Origin: Christensenella sp. UBA4626
GTDB lineage: Bacteria; Bacillota; Clostridia; Christensenellales; UBA1242
Assembly (NCBI GenBank): GCA_002406115.1
Contig: DHNC01000003.1
Location: 1-24,508 of the forward strand
DNA: 24,508 bases
Reading direction: 5' to 3'
This document shows, piece by piece, positions 14,840 through 21,351 of this stretch (position 1 is the stretch's first letter; every line of letters starts with the position of its first letter). The translations under genes were made by a program, and so were the position numbers. Below the pieces are notes generated by a model. That model worked only from the letters and a program-made list of their open reading frames with translations. It was not told where the DNA came from and did no database searches.

Positions 14840-16384
14840 TTATTCTTTATCTTCGCTTGAAGCATTGTCCACAACAGGTTTTGTCATTGGGAACAAAATA
14901 CTGTCACGGATGTTTGGAAGGTCGTAAATCATCATGATAAAGCGGTCAATGCCAAAGCCCAAACCAGACATTGGTGGCATACCATGTTCCATAGCAAGCA
15001 AGAAATCCTCATCCAAATCCATTGTTTCGTCGTCGCCCATTGCCTTGTCTTTAAGTTGGTCAACAAGTGCTTGGCGTTGTTCAAGAGGGTTTACAAGTTC
15101 GCTGTAAGCATTCAAAATTTCCGCACCGTTTACAACGACTTGGAATACATCTGTGATTCTGCTGTCTTTATCATTACGGCGTGCCAAAGTTTTTAAGAAT
15201 GCTGGATAGTTGTAAAGGATTGTTGGTCCCACAATGTTTGCACGGATAAGTTTTTTGTAAGCATAGTCAATCAAAGCACGGCAAGATTTGTATGCATCCA
15301 ATTCGCCAGCGGCAAATTTCTTTGTTGCATTGATTTTTTCTCTCAAAACATCTGCGTCCTCAATTTCAAGGAAATCAAAGCCAAGAAGTTCACGCATTTT
15401 TTCAACATAGTTAATGCGTTCCCAGTTGTCTGAACCAAAATCGAGTTCGTTGCCAGCAACTGTAATTTTTGTGGTTCCAATAACATTCAACATCAATTCC
15501 TTAATAAATGTTTGGAAAAATTTAACATTGTCCTCAAAATCCCAGTATGAAGCATACCATTCAACCTGAGTAAACTCTTGCAAGTGTGTTGGGTCCATAC
15601 CTTCGTTACGGAAGTCTTTGCCCAATTCAAACACTTTGTCAAAGCCCGCTGCATTCACCATTTTAAGCCAGGTTTCGGTTGCAATACGTAGGTTGCAATC
15701 CAAGTCAAGTGCATTGTGATGAGTGAAGAAAGGTTTTGCACTTGCACCACTAACATTAACTTGCAAAACTGGTGTTTCAACTTCAAAGAAGCCGTTCTTT
15801 TCCAAATAATTTCTGATAAAAGAAACCGCTTTGCTTCGAGTGATAAACACTTGACGAGATTTTTCGTTTGAAATGATGTCCAAATATCTTTGACGATAGC
15901 GAGATTCCATATCAACAAGACCATGGAACTTTTCAGGAAGCCCACGAAGAGCCTTGCTAAGCAACTCAAAATTTTCCACTTGCACGGTCAATTCGCCAGT
16001 TTGTGTGCGGACAAGTTCGCCAGTTACGCCAACAAAGTCGCCAATATCGCAAAATTCTTTAAACTTTGCAAGAGCGTCTGCCCCAACAATGTTAAAGTTA
16101 AGGCTGATTTGCACACTTGTGCGCAATGGTTTTGTGGCGTCAATGTCGTGATTGTCACCAATCGCATACAGCCTTGCAAAAATCAACTTGCCGAAAGTAC
16201 GTTTAAAAATCATACGACCAGCAATGCTGACCTTTGTGCCAAGTTCATATTTTTCAAGATCGTGAATTTCATGTGTTTTTTCAAACTTTGCTTTGTAAGC
16301 CTTTTCACCCAAACTTTCAAGTTTTTTAACCTTTTCCACCTTGATGTCAAATTCACTCATCTGATTTTGATTGTTGTTCTCCAT
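14840..16384 (-). CDS. lysS: Lysyl-tRNA synthetase, class II
   Basis: 514 aa, usual length. It has an N-terminal OB-fold anticodon domain (VSIAGRMIFKRTFGKLIFARL, near residues 50-140) and a class II catalytic core: motif 1 around SRYRQRYLDIISN to VETPVLQ, motif 2 VFELGKDFRNEGMDPTHLQEFTQVEWY, the lysine pocket GAEILNAYSELVNP and motif 3 MPPMSGLGFGIDRFIMM. It charges tRNA-Lys. Two conserved stretches differ from the common bacterial form: ATETWLKM where APELYLKR is usual, and THLQEFTQVEWY for the more common HNPEFT(M/T)(L/M)E. The key Arg, Glu and Asn positions are kept, so it should be active. AGGAG lies 6 nt before the ATG. It is first gene of an operon with the small downstream gene. Confidence 0.92.
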   Translation of the reverse strand: MENNNQNQMSEFDIKVEKVKKLESLGEKAYKAKFEKTHEIHDLEKYELGTKVSIAGRMIFKRTFGKLIFARLYAIGDNHDIDATKPLRTSVQISLNFNIVGADALAKFKEFCDIGDFVGVTGELVRTQTGELTVQVENFELLSKALRGLPEKFHGLVDMESRYRQRYLDIISNEKSRQVFITRSKAVSFIRNYLEKNGFFEVETPVLQVNVSGASAKPFFTHHNALDLDCNLRIATETWLKMVNAAGFDKVFELGKDFRNEGMDPTHLQEFTQVEWYASYWDFEDNVKFFQTFIKELMLNVIGTTKITVAGNELDFGSDNWERINYVEKMRELLGFDFLEIEDADVLREKINATKKFAAGELDAYKSCRALIDYAYKKLIRANIVGPTILYNYPAFLKTLARRNDKDSRITDVFQVVVNGAEILNAYSELVNPLEQRQALVDQLKDKAMGDDETMDLDEDFLLAMEHGMPPMSGLGFGIDRFIMMIYDLPNIRDSILFPMTKPVVDNASSEDKE

Positions 16385-16452
16385 ATCTTCTCCTAACTTT
16401 CACTTTTTTAAGCATCTCTTAATGCCAAATTAAAAATTTTAAATCAGTAAAG

Positions 16453-16481
16453 AGTATATCAGTAAGCGGCTTAAAAGTCAA
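16453..16481 (-). promoter_or_regulatory. Sigma-A promoter of lysS
   Basis: Minus strand: TTGACT (16481-16476), 17-bp spacer, TATACT (16458-16453). The expected start near 16446 gives a leader of about 60 nt with a small GCAT/ATGC hairpin and AGGAG. It is back to back with the promoter at 16542-16570. Confidence 0.75.
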
Positions 16482-16541
16482 CAAAACACAAACATAAATC
16501 AGATTTGAAGATTTATCAAAAGTAAGACAATAAAAATAGAT

Positions 16542-16570
16542 TTGACTTTATAGAATTTTCTATATATTAT
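16542..16570 (+). promoter_or_regulatory. Promoter of the XRE regulator with palindromic operator in the spacer
   Basis: TTGACT (16542-16547), 17-bp spacer, TATTAT (16565-16570). The spacer holds the palindrome TATAGAA-TT-TTCTATA (16549-16564), filling it almost completely. A repressor bound there would block RNA polymerase; the adjacent XRE protein is the obvious candidate. Confidence 0.7.
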
Positions 16571-16592
16571 GTTGTTGAATAGGAATTTGAAT

Positions 16593-16838
16593 ATGATATT
16601 TGATATGGATAAAGAAATTGATTTTGTGGATATTTTGACGGATATTATGTATGAGAAAAAATTGAACCAAACCCAACTTGCAAAAATTATAGGTGTTAAG
16701 CAATCGCAAGTTAGTGAATGGCTGAAAGGCAAAAGCAAACCCGGATATGACAATTTAAAATCTATCTGCATAAATTTGGGCATTTCCGCCGATGTGCTTT
16801 TGGGTTTGGATTATTCCCAAGTTTTGAACTGCGACTAA
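16593..16838 (+). CDS. XRE/Cro-type helix-turn-helix regulator
   Basis: 81 aa. The HTH is textbook: LNQTQLAKIIGVKQSQVSEWLKGKSKPGYDNLKSICINLGISADVLLG, roughly residues 26-73. The ATG at 16593 is preferred because AGGAA is 7 nt upstream. An in-frame ATG at 16605 lacks a ribosome binding site, and a frame opening at 16569 would lie on the promoter. It is monocistronic between its own promoter and the terminator at 16849-16877. It is not a close copy of the tandem regulators at 2.7-3.3 kb. Autoregulation through the palindrome in its promoter is inferred. It stands where an antitoxin could stand, but no toxin gene adjoins. Confidence 0.85.
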   Translation: MIFDMDKEIDFVDILTDIMYEKKLNQTQLAKIIGVKQSQVSEWLKGKSKPGYDNLKSICINLGISADVLLGLDYSQVLNCD

Positions 16839-16848
16839 TTTGAAAATA

Positions 16849-16877
16849 AAAAAATAGACATTGAGTGTCTATTTTTT
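16849..16877. terminator. Bidirectional terminator between XRE gene and jag
   Basis: Perfect 12-bp stem AAAAAATAGACA / TGTCTATTTTTT with a TTGAG loop, 10 bp after the XRE stop. It reads as a terminator from either side and may also end the rpmH-jag operon. Confidence 0.85.
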
Positions 16878-16997
16878 AAACTCATGATGATAATAATTTG
16901 TTTCACTTCGTTCATCAAATTGTCAAACCTAAATTTAGTTTATTTTTTGAATATAGGATAAGACGCAATTTTTATTCCATAAAAACTGTGGACAAAC

Positions 16998-17738
16998 CTA
17001 TTTCTTAAAAATAGGTTTGATTACAACGTGGCGTTTTTCGCCTTCGCCAGTTGATTCGGTTGTAACATCGTCACGGCCTTGCAATGTTGTATGGACGATA
17101 CGTCTATCATATGCATTCATCGGATCCATGTGGATGTTACGTTCGATTTTGATTGCTTGTTCAGCAATTTTGTTTGCCAAATCAATGATTGATTGGTTGC
17201 GATTTTGTTTGTATCCATCAACGTCGAGGTACATTCTCACTGCGCCTTCGCCTTTGGTTTTGATGCCGGACAACAACATTTGGATTGCCTGCATATTTTC
17301 GCCATGATAGCCAATCAACTTGCCAACTTTTTCGCCCTTGATGCTGAAATTGATTTCGTTTTCACCAGCGGTGCATTCAACTATTGCATTTTTGTCAACA
17401 AGGTGAGCAAGACCGGTCAAAAATTCCACACCACGTGCTTGCAAGCGAGTTGTATCAACAAGTTTGCGCTTTTTTTCTTGAACAGGTTGTGTTTCAACTT
17501 CCGGTTCTGTTTTTTCTTCAACTTTTGTGTCTGCGGTTGTTGTTTCAGCCACTGCTTCCTCAACTTGCGCTGACTCTTCTGGTTTGGTTTCTCCCCAAGT
17601 GAGCACAACTTTTGCCTTTTTGAAAAGACCGCCAGCGTCAACAACTTTTACTTCCACGTCTTCACGCTTCATTCCGCATTCCAACAAGCCATTTTGAATT
17701 GCAATTTCCACACTTTTACCAGTTGCTTCAATCTGCAT
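16998..17738 (-). CDS. jag: RNA-binding protein Jag/KhpB
   Basis: 246 aa. It has an N-terminal Jag-N domain (residues 1-50, MQIEATGKSVEIAIQNGLLECGM with GGLFKKAKV) and a Glu/Thr-rich linker (50-90). A KH domain with the GYHG loop (GKLIGYHGENMQAIQ) follows, then an R3H domain with the RRxxH core (NAYDRRIVHTTLQ). KhpB forms an RNA-binding complex with KhpA and affects cell division and wall synthesis in streptococci. AAGGAGG precedes the ATG. It lies 35 bp after yidC, the classic order rpmH-rnpA-yidD-yidC-jag. The final codons and stop lie in a perfect AAACCTATTT/AAATAGGTTT inverted repeat (16994-17018), which lacks a U-run. Confidence 0.92.
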   Translation of the reverse strand: MQIEATGKSVEIAIQNGLLECGMKREDVEVKVVDAGGLFKKAKVVLTWGETKPEESAQVEEAVAETTTADTKVEEKTEPEVETQPVQEKKRKLVDTTRLQARGVEFLTGLAHLVDKNAIVECTAGENEINFSIKGEKVGKLIGYHGENMQAIQMLLSGIKTKGEGAVRMYLDVDGYKQNRNQSIIDLANKIAEQAIKIERNIHMDPMNAYDRRIVHTTLQGRDDVTTESTGEGEKRHVVIKPIFKK

Positions 17739-17773
17739 ATTTCCTCCTTAAAACTTTTTCAAGTTTCTGTAAA

Positions 17774-18817
17774 TTATTTTTTATAATTTCTACTATATTC
17801 AACAACTTCAACTTTCTTTTTTGGCACAAAAACGTCATTGCCTTTGCTGGCTTTGCGTCTGAAAATCAGTGTCAAAATTGTTGTTATGATTGAAGACACT
17901 ATTGAGTTTGTTATGATATACAAAGTGAACACCACGTTTGATGTAAGCACAAAGGCTATCATTGAAAGTGGGATGATTGCCATCATAACTTTGTTCATAG
18001 TGTTGAGTTTTTGTCCCTTTGGAGCAAGAATCCTTGCTGACAAGAATTGCGTTAAGAAAGACACCGCAACTGCCAAGACAATCAAGATATAATAACCGTT
18101 GTTATCCTTTTGCCCAGCCAAGATTGTGGTTGTGATAAACTCGTAACGATTTTTTGCCTCTGCCTTTGCTGTTTCGTCAAACTGTTGATGCTTTGCATAT
18201 TCCTCAAAATCAACAAATTGACTTGTGTTTGTGTCGGCTTTCCAAACGTTTTTAACCCAGAACCAACTGTTTTGCTTCTTGTAGGTTTCGTAGGTTGCTT
18301 CAACCTTTTCTTTGATGTAATTTTCAACTTGATTATCGTAGATTGATTTGTCCAACTCTGTGTTTGTATTCCAATCTTCAACCGCTTGAACATATGCTGT
18401 GTCCAATTGTTTGTAAGTTGTGTAAATCTTTTCGTTGCCGTATGAGCGGATGCTTCCGTACAATGTGAAGAACACAACCACGGTGATAATCAAAGGCAAA
18501 ATCATGCTTAAACACATTCCGCCCACGTTTACATTGTATTTTTTATAAAGTTTTGCAGTTTCCTGATTTATTTTTTCCTTGTTGCCGGCAAACTTTTGGT
18601 TTATCGCTTCAAGTTCAGGCTGCATTGCAGACATGGCCCTTTGTTGTTTGCTTGATGCCACACGTTGCAAAATATCCAAAGGTGACAAAACAAGTTTTAA
18701 ACAAATTGTAAACACAACAATTGTCCAACCATAATTGACCAACCATTTGGCAAAAAGGTCAATGATTGCTGTCCACATATCTGCTTTTAAAAACATTGTG
18801 TTTGTTAACATTTCCAT
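17774..18817 (-). CDS. yidC: Membrane protein insertase YidC/OxaI
   Basis: 347 aa insertase that moves membrane proteins into the bilayer with or without SecYEG. The first core helix (YGWTIVVFTICLKLVLSPLDILQR) is followed by the cytoplasmic hairpin ASSKQQRAMSAMQPELEAINQKFAGN and YKKYNVN, which are family hallmarks. Then come MCLSMILPLIITVVVFFTLYGSI, a large hydrophilic insert (about residues 130-230) and the last helices around YILIVLAVAVSFLTQFLSARI and LSMIAFVLTSNVVFTLYIITNSIVSSII. The basic tail (RRKASKGNDVFVPKKK) may touch ribosomes. It is the long-insert Gram-positive form. It overlaps the end of yidD by 13 bp, so translation is coupled; the ribosome binding site is a weak GGGAAA. Confidence 0.92.
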   Translation of the reverse strand: MEMLTNTMFLKADMWTAIIDLFAKWLVNYGWTIVVFTICLKLVLSPLDILQRVASSKQQRAMSAMQPELEAINQKFAGNKEKINQETAKLYKKYNVNVGGMCLSMILPLIITVVVFFTLYGSIRSYGNEKIYTTYKQLDTAYVQAVEDWNTNTELDKSIYDNQVENYIKEKVEATYETYKKQNSWFWVKNVWKADTNTSQFVDFEEYAKHQQFDETAKAEAKNRYEFITTTILAGQKDNNGYYILIVLAVAVSFLTQFLSARILAPKGQKLNTMNKVMMAIIPLSMIAFVLTSNVVFTLYIITNSIVSSIITTILTLIFRRKASKGNDVFVPKKKVEVVEYSRNYKK

Positions 18818-19092
18818 TTATAATTTCCCATTAAATTTAGTTTTGGCAGGTCCAAGCCAGCCTTTTGATTTGGTCTGCATTTTTTAAGGCGTTTTAAAGT
18901 TAAAATCCCGCCCCAAATTGCTCCAAATTCCAAAATAGAATCCCACCCGTATCTGCTGCACGTTGGGATAAAATTACAACTACGTTGTAAAGCATAGCGA
19001 ATAAACAATCTATAAACACCAATCAAAAGCAAACAGATTAAAGTTAAAGGCAAACATAAAATATAGTAAACCTTAAACCAAAAATTTGCCAT
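18805..19092 (-). CDS. yidD: Membrane protein insertion efficiency factor YidD
   Basis: 95 aa. The family core is PTCSRYGWDSILEFGAIWGGILTLKRLKKCRP, with the cysteine-containing motif preceded by an amphipathic or membrane-associated helix (LPLTLICLLLIGVYRLF). YidD assists YidC-dependent insertion. The usual Gly-(Gly/Cys)-(Asp/Phe)DPVP ending of the family is not kept; here the tail reads AGLDLPKLNLMGNYKWKC. The ATG shares one base with the rnpA stop (TAATG) and GGAGAG lies in the end of rnpA. Confidence 0.92.
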   Translation of the reverse strand: MANFWFKVYYILCLPLTLICLLLIGVYRLFIRYALQRSCNFIPTCSRYGWDSILEFGAIWGGILTLKRLKKCRPNQKAGLDLPKLNLMGNYKWKC

Positions 19093-19457
19093 TAAACACT
19101 CTCTCCTTGCTCAGGATTTTCGCTGCTCATTAAGTTTGCTTTTTTAAGCACACGCAAAAGTTCTTGTTCAATCTCCAAACTGGATTTATCCTTTGCGGGC
19201 TGTTTTGCGGTTATAATATAATTTCTATTTTTAAATTTTTCTATATTCAACCTGCAAGCCTCACTGATTATGCGTTTGACACGGCTGCGAACCACGCTGT
19301 TGCCAACTTGTTTGCTCACCGAAATGCCAATTTGAGGTCTATTTTTCCAAGTTTTGGTGTGGTGAATATAAAAACTTTGACTGCTTATACACTCACCTTT
19401 TTTGTAGATATAGTTAAATTCTTTCCTCTTTTTAAGGCGATTGTCTTTTTTTAGCAT
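19092..19457 (-). CDS. rnpA: Ribonuclease P protein component
   Basis: 121 aa basic protein that binds RNase P RNA and helps it cut 5' leaders from pre-tRNA. Family motifs are LKKRKEFNYIYKKGE at the N-terminus, IGISVSKQVGNSVVRSRVKRIISEA (the RNR region, with RSRVKR where RNRVKR is most common) and NYIITAKQPA. A short extra tail (MSSENPEQGESV) follows. AAGGA lies 6 nt before the ATG. It is second gene of the rpmH operon. Confidence 0.93.
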   Translation of the reverse strand: MLKKDNRLKKRKEFNYIYKKGECISSQSFYIHHTKTWKNRPQIGISVSKQVGNSVVRSRVKRIISEACRLNIEKFKNRNYIITAKQPAKDKSSLEIEQELLRVLKKANLMSSENPEQGESV

Positions 19458-19488
19458 ATGCGTCCTTATTTAGGCAAAAAACTGACAA

Positions 19489-19623
19489 TTATTTTGTCAA
19501 TTCTTTTTTGCCTTTGTTTCTACGTCTTTTCAAAACCTTACGGCCAGACAAAGATTTCATTCTTGCTCTAAAACCGTGCACTTTGCTGCGTTGTCTTTTC
19601 TTAGGTTGATAAGTTTGTTTCAT
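19489..19623 (-). CDS. rpmH: 50S ribosomal protein L34
   Basis: 44 aa, strongly basic: begins MKQTYQPKKRQRSKVHGF, continues RARMKSLSGRKVLKRRRNKG and ends KKELTK. This matches L34 over its entire length, including the conserved GFRxRM and GRxVLxxRRxKGR-like core. GAGGAGG lies 4 nt before the ATG. It is first gene of the rpmH-rnpA-yidD-yidC-jag operon and follows a leader of about 175 nt. dnaA, which usually sits divergently next to rpmH, is absent; an HD-domain gene occupies that side. Confidence 0.95.
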   Translation of the reverse strand: MKQTYQPKKRQRSKVHGFRARMKSLSGRKVLKRRRNKGKKELTK

Positions 19624-19800
19624 AGTTCCTCCTCAAAAAATTTTGTTAAAATTGGCGCAATCTTTTGCCAATCGACAGCAAAAAATTAAGCGTTTTTAAT
19701 AGGCCGTAGTCCAGGCAAAACGCCTTTCGGAAAAATTTAAACCTAACTTTTTCAAATAAATTGGTTTAATTTAGAATTACTCTAAACGGAAAATCCTATT
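19624..19800 (-). other. Long structured 5' leader of the rpmH operon
   Basis: About 176 nt between the expected start of transcription and the L34 ATG. It can form a hairpin with GCGTTTT and AAAACGC arms (19723-19717 and 19697-19690) enclosing a GCC/GGC stem. A second hairpin, TTGGC / GCCAA, lies near 19653-19672. No known riboswitch or r-protein leader was recognised. It may only stabilise the mRNA. Confidence 0.4.
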
Positions 19801-19806
19801 GAACCC

Positions 19807-19844
19807 ACTATAACAAAAAAATACGACATTGTCAATCGTATTTT
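19807..19844 (-). promoter_or_regulatory. Strong rpmH promoter embedded in a terminator-like hairpin
   Basis: Minus strand: TTGACA (19835-19830), 17-bp spacer, TATAGT (19812-19807). The -35 box lies in the loop of a 9-bp stem AAAATACGA / TCGTATTTT (19844-19836 with 19826-19818) followed by a U-run. That hairpin looks like a terminator for the upstream HD gene. Terminator and promoter therefore share the same bases. Confidence 0.75.
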
Positions 19845-19895
19845 CGCTTTGTTGTGCCTAACAAAAAATCTTTGCTTAAAATATGGGGTAAAAAA

Positions 19896-20438
19896 TCAAA
19901 TCATGTAAGTATGTTCAAGTTTTTTAAGTTCTGATTTTATGGCGTGGATTAAATTTAAATGAGCCTCAGTGAGTTGTCGATTTTCCTCTAAATATTCGAT
20001 GATTTCATAAGTGTCAAAGACGGTTTTCTCTCGACGCTCTTCCGGCAAACTTTTTGCGTCCATAACGTTTGCAAGTCTGTCCGCCAATTTGATGCAAAGT
20101 GAATAATTTGACATATCCAACATTTTGTGTTTGAGATAATTGCCTTTTCCCACCAAATGAGGCATATATGAAGCTGTTGTAACTTCCATCACCATGCTTG
20201 CCACAATCTCGCCAAAATTGTCCACCAATTCACGATAAGAAGTGTAAGTGTCTTCCAATGTGTCGTGCAACAACGCTGCCGCAACAATAGCATCAATATT
20301 CCTAGACTTTTTGTATTTTTTAACTAACTCTGCAACTTTGATTGGATGCTCAATATATGGCGTGACACCATCAGCACGAAATTGTCCCTCGTGCTTTTTT
20401 GCTGCAAAATTTAAAACAAAATCATAATCTAGGTTCAT
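19896..20438 (-). CDS. HD-domain protein similar to (p)ppGpp hydrolases
   Basis: 180 aa. The HD_4 fold of RelA/SpoT and MESH1 proteins is visible: AAKKHEGQFRADGVTPYIEHPIKVAEL (H31 as first metal ligand), AAALLHDTLEDT (H58-D59, E62-D63) and CIKLADRLANVMDA (conserved Asp). No synthetase, TGS or ACT domain is present, so it is a stand-alone hydrolase-type protein. MESH1-like enzymes remove the 3' diphosphate from ppGpp or act on related nucleotides; the substrate here is not proven. AAGGAG lies 7 nt before the ATG. It stands just upstream of the ribosomal-protein operon. Confidence 0.82.
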   Translation of the reverse strand: MNLDYDFVLNFAAKKHEGQFRADGVTPYIEHPIKVAELVKKYKKSRNIDAIVAAALLHDTLEDTYTSYRELVDNFGEIVASMVMEVTTASYMPHLVGKGNYLKHKMLDMSNYSLCIKLADRLANVMDAKSLPEERREKTVFDTYEIIEYLEENRQLTEAHLNLIHAIKSELKKLEHTYMI

Positions 20439-20510
20439 TTGTTCTCCTTATCTGCAAAAATTTAAAACTAATATCAAAGGAAAATGTATCTAAAGACAAT
20501 TAACCTCTTT

Positions 20511-20604
20511 TGTCATCCTGAGCGGAGCGAAGCGTAGTCGAAGGATCTCCATGCCTACACCACTTGTCCGCCCTAGTGAATAGGCGGGAGCACGTCGCAA
20601 CCCA
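20511..20604. repeat. Dispersed intergenic palindromic repeat (GATCCTTCG-type module)
   Basis: The stretch beginning TGTCATCCTGAGCGGAGC and ending GTCGAAGGATCTCC (20511-20550) is GC-rich and palindromic in tone. It is followed by a hairpin with TCCGCC-CTA and TAG-GCGGGA arms (about 20567-20590). A diverged copy of the first part lies in reverse orientation at 24434-24462. Such modules are common intergenic repeats in gut Clostridia-like genomes; no coding capacity is seen. Confidence 0.65.
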
Positions 20605-20710
20605 CGCTTTTGCGGGAACCCTATGTTGTCGAAGACACCTTGCTTTTAACCTTTCTTTTATATTATCTTTATTAACCTTTTAAGCCACGTGATTGTCTAT
20701 CCATGTCTTC
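20605..20710. repeat. 106-bp direct repeat, copy 1
   Basis: Identical base for base to 20794-20899 (offset 189). It carries a downstream module starting CGCTTTTGCGGGAACCC, an AT-rich middle and, at 20672-20710, the last 12 codons and stop of the FakA-like gene. It is therefore an orphan copy of that gene's 3' end. Confidence 0.92.
20672..20710 (-). pseudogene. Orphan 3' fragment of the FakA-like gene
   Basis: Thirteen codons reading EDMDRQSRGLKG and stop, identical to the end of the gene at 20861-21127. It has no start and arose with the 106-bp duplication. No more of the gene is present to its right, where another repeat module begins. Confidence 0.8.
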
Positions 20711-20754
20711 TCGTCGCAATTGTCGCTATTGCCAGTTTGCTGCTCGCAAACATA
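20711..20754. repeat. Intergenic module shared in reverse with 22224-22271
   Basis: TCGTCGCAATTGTCGCTATT followed by GCCAGTTTGC and a GTTTGC/GCAAAC hairpin. The reverse complement of 22224-22271 matches it over some 44 nt with one substitution and a small indel in the hairpin loop, so the stem is conserved and the loop is not. Confidence 0.8.
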
Positions 20755-20793
20755 GGCTTTTTGCTCCATTGCTCCTCATCCCACAAAATCTCT

Positions 20794-20899
20794 CGCTTTT
20801 GCGGGAACCCTATGTTGTCGAAGACACCTTGCTTTTAACCTTTCTTTTATATTATCTTTATTAACCTTTTAAGCCACGTGATTGTCTATCCATGTCTTC
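20794..20899. repeat. 106-bp direct repeat, copy 2
   Basis: Second, identical copy. Its right end continues into the intact FakA-like gene. Within and just beyond it, GTTGTCGAAGACA (20814-20826) and TGTCTTCGACAAC (20893-20905) form a perfect 13-bp inverted pair flanking the gene's last codons, which could fold on the mRNA as a terminator-like or mobile-repeat hairpin. Copy 1 lacks the last bases of the right arm. Confidence 0.9.
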
Positions 20900-21127
20900 G
20901 ACAACGATGTCGTATATTTCGCCAAGAGTTGAGCAGTATTTAAGCACATCCCAAGGTTCGTTGGTGTGGAAATGGATTTTGATAGTTTCGCTATATTTGC
21001 CAAGGCCGTCGCCAACAGCAATCAAGCAATCGCCTTTAAAATTTTTCAAAAAATAATCTCTAACTGCTTCTTCTTCCAAATTTTCGCCTGAAATCAAAAG
21101 TTGTGTGTCGTATCTAAATTCAATCAT
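20861..21127 (-). CDS. Stand-alone FakA (YloV) central-domain-like protein
   Basis: 88 aa. It aligns by eye with the middle domain of the fatty acid kinase FakA/YloV: FRYDTQLLI at the start, KGDCLIAVGD, then IKIHFHTNEPWDVLKYCSTLGEIYDIVVEDMDRQ, comparable to KIHVHTNDPGxVL...GEL...NMRxQ. The kinase (DAK2) and C-terminal domains are missing and YDTQ replaces the common YCTE, so it cannot be a complete kinase. A regulatory or lipid-protein binding role is possible. AAAAGGAG lies 6 nt before the ATG at 21127, preferred over an ATG at 21181 that would lie on the promoter. Its 3' end is duplicated downstream. Confidence 0.72.
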   Translation of the reverse strand: MIEFRYDTQLLISGENLEEEAVRDYFLKNFKGDCLIAVGDGLGKYSETIKIHFHTNEPWDVLKYCSTLGEIYDIVVEDMDRQSRGLKG

Positions 21128-21170
21128 AAAATCTCCTTTTTGTTTGCTTGTTGAATAGAAATTTTCAACC

Positions 21171-21200
21171 ATTATACGCACTTATTATGAAATAAATCAA
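21171..21200 (-). promoter_or_regulatory. Promoter of the FakA-like gene
   Basis: Minus strand: TTGATT (21200-21195), 18-bp spacer, TATAAT (21176-21171). The start near 21164 lies in a GTTGAA-N8-TTCAAC palindrome (21150-21169) that could bind a regulator. The -35 directly follows the U-run of the upstream terminator. Confidence 0.6.
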
Positions 21201-21256
21201 AAAAAAAGTAAAGCAAAGATAACCTTTTCAATCAAAATTGCTAAACTTGCTTTACT
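21199..21256 (-). terminator. Rho-independent terminator after the membrane protein gene
   Basis: On the minus strand, perfect 10-bp arms AGTAAAGCAA and TTGCTTTACT enclose a 29-nt loop and are followed by nine U. The long loop is unusual but stem and U-run are clear. Confidence 0.7.
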
Positions 21257-21351
21257 ATTGTAAAAAATAAGGTGATTTTATTTGCCAAAACCAAAACACT
21301 CGCTTAATCTTTTATTTAATTTGCGTAAAAAATTGGCAAATCCTGCAAAAT

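Noticed and set aside
15890..16396. 168-codon plus-strand frame antisense to lysS
   Set aside because: Shadow of lysS codon usage; crosses the lysS start region and has no start signals.
16593..16838. XRE gene as antitoxin of a toxin-antitoxin pair
   Set aside because: No partner gene adjoins; it is bounded by its own promoter and a terminator.
16994..17018. Perfect inverted repeat around the jag stop codon as a terminator
   Set aside because: No U-run follows on the minus strand; the hairpin at 16849-16877 is a better terminator.
20490..20860. CRISPR-like array at the repeat-rich region
   Set aside because: Only two long identical copies with different, unequal surroundings; no regular short repeats or spacers and no cas genes.
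21150..21169. GTTGAA-N8-TTCAAC palindrome as a second CadC operator
   Set aside because: Half-sites resemble the cad operators but the spacing is N8 rather than N6, and the gene has no metal link.
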